Below are positions 1 through 4,656 of a stretch of DNA of 5,954 nucleotides, piece after piece (the first letter of the stretch is position 1; each line of letters begins with the position of its first letter). The stretch spans positions 15,989 to 21,942 of the forward strand of contig DCMK01000037.1 in NCBI GenBank assembly GCA_002321395.1. Reading direction: 5' to 3'. A program made the position numbers and the translations under genes. The DNA comes from Caryophanales bacterium UBA1624. Its GTDB lineage: Bacteria; Bacillota_I; Bacilli_A; RFN20; CAG-826. The notes under the pieces are model-generated. The model had not been told where the DNA came from. It saw nothing but the letters and a program-made list of their open reading frames with translations, and did not search any database.

Positions 1-1263
1 GTGATTTCTCGCTACTTCTCCTCGGGCCATACCTATTTCTCGGAAAGCTCTTTGGCGGAAAACGTCGCTTCCTTCACTTATTCGAAAGAAGGGGATGTCT
101 ATACGCTTGGAATCGATTCCATGGCGACTTCCTCTTCCACCGATAAAGACCACCTCGAACTCGTGCTTACCTTCGAAGGGGACTTGCTGAAGGCGGTGTC
201 GGGCACCATCAAGCATTTCAAAGGCGATATCGATTACGATACGGACGAGACCACCTGGACCGAAAACGGAAGCTCCACCATCGATGGGGCTCTTGAAACT
301 GGCGAAAGGGAAGCTTCTCCGGAGGGATCCTTCGATGCGGATTCTTGTCTCGCTTCTTCTTTTGACGCTCAGTTCTACAACGGCTATGGATCTTCGAAGA
401 AGGTTTCCACCAAATTCGGCATCAATGAGAACTTCTCCATGGAATTGGTGAACATCCTCCCAGAAGCCTATAGCTCCAGCCTTGATCCGGCTAGCGTCGC
501 TTTCCCGGGGCATGAAGACATCGTCAAGCGCGGAACGTGGGGATACAGCTTCACCGTCACCCAAGCCATCGCCGACCTGGAAGTGGTGGTCTCCACCGCG
601 AAAGTGAGCAAGACCTACCATCTCACCATTGAGGAGCTCCATACCTCCGATCTGAGCTTCTCGGGATCCGCGGTTGGGCTGAAAGGGGAGAAACTGACCG
701 GGCAGGTCAATTTCACCAAGAACTCGTCCATCGATTTGTCCTATGAAGTGATCGGGGACAACGCCGACAAAGCAAGCGTCACTTCCAAGCTCGTCAATGC
801 TTCCATGGGCTATGGGAAGTTTGAGTTCACCGCCAGCGAAGCCGGAACCTACACCGTGAAAGTCGCCGATTCCAAGAGCGGTTTGTCCAAAACCGAGGAA
901 ATCATCGTCAAAGATGACACGGATGAGGGCATCGCCGAATTCATCGCCGGCAATACCTGGGGGATCAGCGGATACGGCAACAGCCTTTCCTCCCTCAAAC
1001 AGCAGGAAGACGGTTCCTTCATCGCGGTGATCAAGCTCTCCTGCATGGATGATTACTATGATGACGTCACCGTGAACGTCACCCTCACGTTCAAAGTCAG
1101 CGGAGGTGCGATCGTGCTCGTATCTTCCTCCGCCGACGATTCCGACTCCGAAATCGTCTGCAATTCGATCCAATTCGGGAGCAGCCACTCCACCATCACG
1201 GCGAAGTTCAGCGGCAACTCCGAATGGGATATCCCCTCCAGCGCCAGCCTCACGGTGAAATAA
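1..1263 (+). CDS. Ig-like surface or secreted protein, 5'-truncated by the window
   Basis: The frame is open from the first base. It begins with GTG, but there is no signal peptide or lipobox and the frame probably continues upstream, so this is the C-terminal 420 residues of a longer protein. The composition is rich in Ser, Thr, Asp and Gly with only three Arg, and shows alternating beta-strand patterns typical of exported beta-sandwich proteins. Two tandem Ig-like modules are visible at about residues 140-211 and 212-305. Each ends with an FT...VxV...SKT pattern (184-205 and 276-298). A third beta-rich domain spans about 312-420. The end (ASLTVK, then TAA) has no LPXTG motif or hydrophobic tail, so any anchoring would have to be N-terminal, for example as a lipoprotein; that is inference. 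I cannot name a family or a ligand. An adhesin, a substrate-binding accessory protein or a hypothetical lipoprotein would all fit. Confidence 0.8.
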   Translation: MISRYFSSGHTYFSESSLAENVASFTYSKEGDVYTLGIDSMATSSSTDKDHLELVLTFEGDLLKAVSGTIKHFKGDIDYDTDETTWTENGSSTIDGALETGEREASPEGSFDADSCLASSFDAQFYNGYGSSKKVSTKFGINENFSMELVNILPEAYSSSLDPASVAFPGHEDIVKRGTWGYSFTVTQAIADLEVVVSTAKVSKTYHLTIEELHTSDLSFSGSAVGLKGEKLTGQVNFTKNSSIDLSYEVIGDNADKASVTSKLVNASMGYGKFEFTASEAGTYTVKVADSKSGLSKTEEIIVKDDTDEGIAEFIAGNTWGISGYGNSLSSLKQQEDGSFIAVIKLSCMDDYYDDVTVNVTLTFKVSGGAIVLVSSSADDSDSEIVCNSIQFGSSHSTITAKFSGNSEWDIPSSASLTVK

Positions 1264-1272
1264 TCCCATCAG

Positions 1273-1308
1273 AAGAAAAGGGGGAACCGGCAACGGTTCC
1301 CTTTTCTT
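1273..1308. terminator. Bidirectional intrinsic terminator between convergent genes
   Basis: The left arm AAGAAAAGGGGGAACCG (1273-1289) pairs with CGGTTCCCTTTTCTT (1294-1308) around a GCAA loop, with two unpaired extra G. The A-rich and T-rich stem bases give a U-tract in both directions. It lies 10 bp after the stop of the Ig-like gene and runs into the stop codon of the convergent patB-like gene, so it probably ends both transcripts. Confidence 0.85.
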
Positions 1309-2465
1309 CATGCTTCTTCGAAATAGGAGAGGAGGCGTCTCATCCCGTCCTCGACCCGGCAACGCTGCGTCGCCAGATTGATTCGGACGTGCCCTTTCCC
1401 TTCTGGGCCATAGGTCGATCCCGGAGTGATCCAAAGTCCCGTTTTCTTCTTCAGCCCTTCGCAGAAAGCGACGTCGTCATCGATGAGCTTGGACAAATCC
1501 AGCCAAAGGAGGTAAGTGGCTTCCATGGGCGAGACGACGGCTTGGGGGAGACGCTCCTTCAAGATGGAAAGGCAATAAAGGTAATTTCGATGCACGTATT
1601 CGTTCATTTCCTTCAGCCATTCGCCCCCCTCTTCCCACGCGGAGATGGCGACAAGATAGGAAAGGAAGTTGCCTTCCGCAAGCTCATCCGCGTTCAATGA
1701 GAAGGCCAGTTTAGCCCGAATCTCCGGGTTTTCGCAGTAGCAGGCGGACGTCATGACTCCGGCGATGTTGAAGGCCTTGGTCGGGGCGAAGAGGGAAATC
1801 GAATTCAACCTCGCCTCTTCGGATACGGAGAAGTAGGGGGTGTAAGGAATTTCGCCCCCGTTGATGGGTCCATGGACTTCATCGGAGATGAGCAGCACCC
1901 CATGCCGCGAGGCCAGGGAAGCGATTCGGATAAGCTCCCGCTTCGACCATACCCTGCCCACGGGGTTATGCGGATTGCAAAGGACCATGATTTTGGCCTT
2001 TTCGCCACTAAGGCAGGATTCTAGGTCGCTCCAATCAATGGAATAGACCCCGTTGTTGCAAAGAAGAGGGGAACGGAGGATTCTGCGGAAGGAATTCTCC
2101 ACGGAATGATCGAAGATGTTGTAGACGGGGCTTAGCAAAACCACCTCGTCCCCTGGGTCTGAGAAGGCGCGGATCGCGCAGGAAAGGGATGGGATGACCC
2201 CGATGCTGAAGCAAAGCGAGTCGCTTTTAAGGACCGCATTGAACTGCTTTTCGAAAAACCGAAGGTAGGAAGAGGCCCATTCCTTCGGAAAGGCGGTGTA
2301 GCCGTAGCAGGGATGGGAAATCCGCTCCTGCATCGTTTTTTGAATGCAGGGGGCCACTTCGAAATCCATGTCCGCGACCCACATCGGCAGAACGCCATCG
2401 GGGCAATTCCATTTCGCCGACCCTTCCTTTCGGCGGTCTATGGGTTTTGAGAAATCGAATTTCAT
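1308..2465 (-). CDS. patB: PLP-dependent C-S lyase, PatB/MalY-type aminotransferase
   Basis: This is a fold-type I PLP enzyme of 385 residues, the usual length for MalY/PatB cystathionine beta-lyases. They split cystathionine to homocysteine, pyruvate and ammonia in the cytosol, in methionine metabolism. Visible family marks are MWVADMDF (28-35), SPVYNIF with the PLP-stacking Tyr (Y115), CNPHNPVGRVW (163-173), ISDEVH (193-198, cofactor Asp D195), APTKAFNIAG with the Schiff-base lysine K230, and HVRINLA with the substrate-carboxylate arginine R361. After SDEVH the usual acidic residue (SDEIHxD) is replaced by GPI, a small deviation near the active site. The ATG overlaps the upstream DUF3737 stop as ATGA, with GGAG about 11 nt before it, so translation is probably coupled. 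The fold and chemistry are secure; the exact substrate (cystathionine, cysteine or another S-conjugate) is not. Confidence 0.92.
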   Translation of the reverse strand: MKFDFSKPIDRRKEGSAKWNCPDGVLPMWVADMDFEVAPCIQKTMQERISHPCYGYTAFPKEWASSYLRFFEKQFNAVLKSDSLCFSIGVIPSLSCAIRAFSDPGDEVVLLSPVYNIFDHSVENSFRRILRSPLLCNNGVYSIDWSDLESCLSGEKAKIMVLCNPHNPVGRVWSKRELIRIASLASRHGVLLISDEVHGPINGGEIPYTPYFSVSEEARLNSISLFAPTKAFNIAGVMTSACYCENPEIRAKLAFSLNADELAEGNFLSYLVAISAWEEGGEWLKEMNEYVHRNYLYCLSILKERLPQAVVSPMEATYLLWLDLSKLIDDDVAFCEGLKKKTGLWITPGSTYGPEGKGHVRINLATQRCRVEDGMRRLLSYFEEA

Positions 2466-3304
2466 TCGAGGATGATCTCCGTTTTGTGGGGGTCGATTTT
2501 GCTTTCGTCCAGGATCAGCTGCTTGATGCCTTTGGCCTTGATTTTGCCCGAAATCGGGTTTTTGACCGAATCGATTTCCGTCACGACCTCAGCATCGAGG
2601 TTGGCGCAGTATTCGAAGCAGAGATCGCTGTTGACGACTTCGGTGTTGATCAACGTCAGATTCTTCATGTAGCAGAAGCCTTGATGGGATTCCACGTGGC
2701 AGTTGATGAGGGTGATGTCTTCCGAATTCCAGCCAAAATATTCGCCGATGATTCGACAGTTTTTGAGCGTCGCTTTCCGGCAGTTCCAAAAAGCGTCTTT
2801 GGTGCGCAAGGCGCAGTTCTCCAAAACGAGGTTGCTGCTGCCGTCGAAGGCATAATCTCCGTCCAGTTCCAAATTTCGGGCCGTCAGGTTCTGACTGCCC
2901 ATCCCAAAATAAGCCGCGTTTCTCGCTTTGACGTTTTCCAAAAGGACGTCCTTGTTCCACCAAAGTGTCTCCTGCGCATCGAGGAATTCGCATTCGCGGA
3001 GGCTCAGGGACTCGCATTTCCGAAAATTCTTCGGGCCTTTGATCTGAAGGCGGGCGAAACTCGCTTTTTTGCTGTACCAAACCCCGGCCCTCTCCGTTTC
3101 GGCGAAGAGACAATCCTCCGCCTTGATGTCCTCCCCATACCAAAGGGGGTATTTATAGGAGAAATTGCAGCGGACCACCTCAAGGGACCGCCCTTCCTTC
3201 AAAGGGGATTCCCCGTTTTGGAACGTGCAGCCGACATAGCGCGTGCCATGGGAGGCGAATTCCGCTCTTTCGCCCTCGAATATTTTGTTTTCTATCGTGA
3301 ACAT
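2462..3304 (-). CDS. DUF3737 family right-handed beta-helix protein
   Basis: The protein has 280 residues with no signal peptide or membrane segment, so it is probably cytosolic. From about residue 40 it consists of rungs of roughly 19-21 residues. Each opens with an aromatic pair or residue (W55, W76, W115, F133, F153, F172, F190, F210, F230) and continues with a LxxxNC or LxxENC strand. This periodicity indicates a parallel beta-helix. The aromatic and Cys pattern matches what I know of DUF3737, typically about 280 residues; its function is unknown. It is the first gene of an operon: its TGA overlaps the ATG of the PatB-like lyase by 4 bp, so the two are expected to be co-expressed and may act together. 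No catalytic triad or polysaccharide-lyase motif is evident. The ATG at 3304 has no clear Shine-Dalgarno sequence but has a -10-like box 6 nt upstream. Family assignment is from recognition, not from a search. Confidence 0.87.
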   Translation of the reverse strand: MFTIENKIFEGERAEFASHGTRYVGCTFQNGESPLKEGRSLEVVRCNFSYKYPLWYGEDIKAEDCLFAETERAGVWYSKKASFARLQIKGPKNFRKCESLSLRECEFLDAQETLWWNKDVLLENVKARNAAYFGMGSQNLTARNLELDGDYAFDGSSNLVLENCALRTKDAFWNCRKATLKNCRIIGEYFGWNSEDITLINCHVESHQGFCYMKNLTLINTEVVNSDLCFEYCANLDAEVVTEIDSVKNPISGKIKAKGIKQLILDESKIDPHKTEIILE

Positions 3305-3310
3305 GTCCGT

Positions 3311-3339
3311 ATTGTAATAAGGGCAAACGGGGAATTAAA
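3311..3339 (-). promoter_or_regulatory. Candidate promoter of the DUF3737-patB operon
   Basis: On the minus strand, TACAAT (3316-3311, one mismatch to TATAAT) lies 17 bp from a weak -35, TTTAAT (3339-3334, three of six matches). The -10 ends only 6 nt before the DUF3737 ATG, which would put the transcription start at or next to the start codon and give a leaderless or nearly leaderless mRNA. This is consistent with the lack of a Shine-Dalgarno sequence. The -35 is poor, so this is a suggestion only. Confidence 0.4.
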
Positions 3340-3340
3340 G
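3312..3340 (+). promoter_or_regulatory. Weak candidate promoter of the LOG-family gene
   Basis: TTGTAA (3312-3317) is followed after 17 bp by TTAAAG (3335-3340), a poor -10. It is nearly superimposed on the opposing DUF3737 promoter, with the -35 of each overlapping the -10 of the other. A purine-rich GGAAGAAGAAAGG stretch (3361-3373) lies downstream and may act as the ribosome binding region for the gene starting at 3390. Evidence is thin. Confidence 0.25.
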
Positions 3341-3389
3341 CGCATTCACCCTTCCCAAAAGGAAGAAGAAAGGCAAAAATCAAAGCGTG

Positions 3390-3944
3390 ATGAAAGTGTG
3401 CGTATTTTGCGGTTCCAACTATGGGAATGACCCGGCGTTCAGAGAAAACGCGGAAGGGCTTGGTGAGCTTCTGGCGAAGAAGGGCCATTCTTTGGTGTAT
3501 GGGGGATCCGATCGCGGCCTTATGGGCACGGTTTCCACCTCTTGTTTCAAAAGCGGCGGGGAAGTGATCGCGGTGGAGCCGACCTTCTTCCTCGGCTGGG
3601 GGGCGACCACCGACTGCGTGACCCAAACGATTCCGACCGTCACGATGAACGAACGAAAGCAGAAGATGATGGAAATCTCCGATGTCTTCCTCGCCTTGCC
3701 CGGCGGAATCGGCACCCTCGATGAAATCTCGGACGTGATGACTGACATCGGGCTTGGCCAAGTGGAGGGGAAGCTGATCCTATTCAACATCAACCATTTC
3801 TATGAACCGATCCTCGAATTACTGAAAATCTATAATGACCAAGGCTTTTTGAAAGAAGATTGGTCCGGCTACCCATTGGTCGCCGATTCCCTAAAGGAAG
3901 TCGAAGAAGCCCTAGACGAATTCGAGAAGTCCTTCCGCTTCTAG
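3390..3944 (+). CDS. LOG family protein (TIGR00730 type)
   Basis: LOG proteins cleave the N-glycosidic bond of nucleoside 5'-monophosphates, classically releasing free cytokinin and ribose 5-phosphate; in ordinary bacteria the physiological substrate is often unclear. The Rossmann-like fold is seen from VCVFCGSNYG (3-12), followed by SLVYGGSDRGLMG (34-46), the MNERK segment (86-90, catalytic Arg R89) and the signature PGGIGTLDE (104-112, catalytic E112). The length of 184 residues is normal for the family and both catalytic residues are present, so an active enzyme is likely. I chose ATG 3390 because family members start directly with MKVCVFxGS. An in-frame GTG at 3387, one codon earlier, fits the purine-rich upstream stretch slightly better. 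The gene is transcribed divergently from the DUF3737 operon and has its own terminator, so it is probably monocistronic. Confidence 0.93.
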   Translation: MKVCVFCGSNYGNDPAFRENAEGLGELLAKKGHSLVYGGSDRGLMGTVSTSCFKSGGEVIAVEPTFFLGWGATTDCVTQTIPTVTMNERKQKMMEISDVFLALPGGIGTLDEISDVMTDIGLGQVEGKLILFNINHFYEPILELLKIYNDQGFLKEDWSGYPLVADSLKEVEEALDEFEKSFRF

Positions 3945-3949
3945 CAAGC

Positions 3950-3984
3950 GCGGCTAAGAGTCAAAAGCCCTTAGCCGCTTTTTT
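3950..3984 (+). terminator. Intrinsic terminator of the LOG-family gene
   Basis: The stem GCGGCTAAG (3950-3958) pairs perfectly with CTTAGCCGC (3970-3978) around an 11-nt loop, followed by six T and a further CTTTTC. It starts 5 nt after the LOG stop. Its 3' arm and T-tract are at the same time the last sense codons (KKAAKG) of the convergent Lgt-like gene. No T-tract follows in the minus direction, so it is not an obvious terminator for that gene. Confidence 0.88.
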
Positions 3985-4476
3985 CTTTTCCCAAAGCAAG
4001 AAGACGGTGTATCCGATTCCAATGACGAACAAGACGATCGACCAGAATTGGCTCGGCGAGATCCCGGGGATGAAATCGCCCCGATGGTCCCCGCGGAAAA
4101 ACTCAATCGCGAACCGCCAAATCGAATAGGAAAAAAGATAAGCGGGGAAACACCAATCGGCCCACTTAGACAAAGCCAAGGCCAAAAGCGCGATGGCCAG
4201 GAGTAGCAAAAAGATGGCCTCCAGCAAATTCGTAGGGATGACTTTGCCTTCGACGTTCGGGAAGTGTACCCCGATCCAAGAAGAGGTTTGCCTGCCATAG
4301 CAACAGCCTGCCAAAAAACATCCGATGCGGCCGAACCCTTGCGCGGAAGCGATGGAAGCGGGAGTCAAAAGAAGGACGAAGCCTTTCATGCAGGGCCCGC
4401 ATTTTTTGCGAATGCAAAGAAAGTAAAACGCGAGGAACGCTGGTACCCCGAATAGCAAGCCACCGTAGAAGGTCAT
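3961..4476 (-). CDS. Short Lgt-like membrane protein, possibly 5'-truncated
   Basis: This 171-residue, very hydrophobic protein belongs to the prolipoprotein diacylglyceryl transferase (Lgt) superfamily. It has about five membrane segments (roughly 2-21, 33-50, 84-103, 108-127, 142-162). Landmarks are TFYGGLLFG (2-10), GRIGCFLAGCCYGR (49-62), PTNLLEA (81-87), RFAIEFFRGD (121-130) and GISPSQFWSI (138-147). In full-length Lgt (about 260-290 residues) the HGG/YGG motif sits near residue 100, so the first membrane helices are missing. An in-frame TAG lies four codons before the ATG and no coding continuation is visible upstream. Relative to E. coli Lgt, the HGG histidine is Tyr, N146 is Cys and E151 is Cys, while equivalents of R143, R239 and E243 are kept (R50, R121, E125). 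This is the GCCYG variant group, whose reaction I do not know. It could be a natural short form or a remnant truncated near the adjacent insertion sequence. No Shine-Dalgarno sequence is seen. Confidence 0.75.
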   Translation of the reverse strand: MTFYGGLLFGVPAFLAFYFLCIRKKCGPCMKGFVLLLTPASIASAQGFGRIGCFLAGCCYGRQTSSWIGVHFPNVEGKVIPTNLLEAIFLLLLAIALLALALSKWADWCFPAYLFSYSIWRFAIEFFRGDHRGDFIPGISPSQFWSIVLFVIGIGYTVFLLWEKKKAAKGF

Positions 4477-4482
4477 GGCCCA

Positions 4483-4511
4483 AGTCTATTTATAAGCGGA
4501 TCCTTTTTCAA
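4483..4511 (-). promoter_or_regulatory. Candidate promoter for the Lgt-like gene
   Basis: On the minus strand, TTGAAA (4511-4506, five of six) is followed after 17 bp by TAGACT (4488-4483, four of six). This -10 also ends 6 nt before the ATG and would give a leaderless transcript. A TATAAA (4495-4490) offers an alternative -10, but without a well-spaced -35. If real, it would suggest the short Lgt-like gene is expressed from its present start. Confidence 0.35.
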
Positions 4512-4574
4512 TAAAATCCCGTTTTTAGGATTTAACACCACAAAGTTTGGGATTTAAGTATTTTTGATAATCGG

Positions 4575-4594
4575 TTATTCAATATATTGAATAA
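4575..4594. repeat. 20-bp perfect palindrome
   Basis: TTATTCAATATATTGAATAA reads identically on both strands, without a spacer. It sits just upstream of the -35 box of the transposase promoter, centred about 50 bp before the predicted transcription start. It could be a binding site for a dimeric regulator or for host factors, or could simply reflect the AT-rich setting. Confidence 0.8.
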
Positions 4595-4599
4595 AATTA

Positions 4600-4628
4600 T
4601 TGAAAATATTTTTTATTAGTCCGATAAT
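4600..4628 (+). promoter_or_regulatory. Transposase promoter
   Basis: TTGAAA (4600-4605, five of six to TTGACA), an exact 17-bp spacer and GATAAT (4623-4628, five of six to TATAAT) make the best sigma-A/sigma-70 promoter in the window. Transcription would start near 4635, inside the right copy of the inverted repeat. A GGAG Shine-Dalgarno core follows at 4641-4644, 12 nt before the transposase ATG. Confidence 0.72.
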
Positions 4629-4656
4629 ATGTGGTGTTAAGGAGTTATATGTATTC

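Larger units (their letters stand above)
4532..4640. repeat. 11-bp inverted repeat pair flanking the IS control region
   Basis: TTAACACCACA (4532-4542) and its perfect reverse complement TGTGGTGTTAA (4630-4640) bracket an AT-rich 87-bp core. An imperfect inner pair lies within it, GATAATCGG (4566-4574) against CCGATAATA (4621-4629). The right copy directly follows the transposase -10 box and covers the predicted transcription start. The left copy may be the IS terminal repeat; the internal copy could be an operator-like duplicate. The pair could also be the ends of a small 109-bp MITE-like unit. Confidence 0.75.

Noticed and set aside
1224..1700. 158-codon open frame on the plus strand spanning the terminator and the patB-like gene
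   Set aside because: It runs through a strong intrinsic terminator and is antisense to a well-supported aminotransferase; it has no family resemblance.
2447..3430. 327-codon open frame on the plus strand opposite DUF3737
   Set aside because: It lies fully antisense to a gene with clear beta-helix periodicity and overlaps the start of the LOG gene. Its translation is a repetitive F/V/D-rich shadow without recognisable motifs, and it has no ribosome binding site.
4166..4483. 105-codon minus-strand frame overlapping the Lgt-like gene
   Set aside because: It is a frame-shifted shadow of the Lgt-like gene, Arg-rich and without membrane segments. The other frame carries the GRIGCF and RFxxEFFRGD motifs.
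4514..4555. Inverted repeat AAATCCC / GGGATTT (4514-4520 and 4549-4555)
   Set aside because: It is only 7 bp, in AT-rich sequence, and straddles the inferred IS border with a 28-bp gap. I could not distinguish it from chance.
4520..4650. Target-site duplication around the 109-bp repeat unit
   Set aside because: The flanks share only GGA, which is too short to support separate insertion of a MITE at this site.
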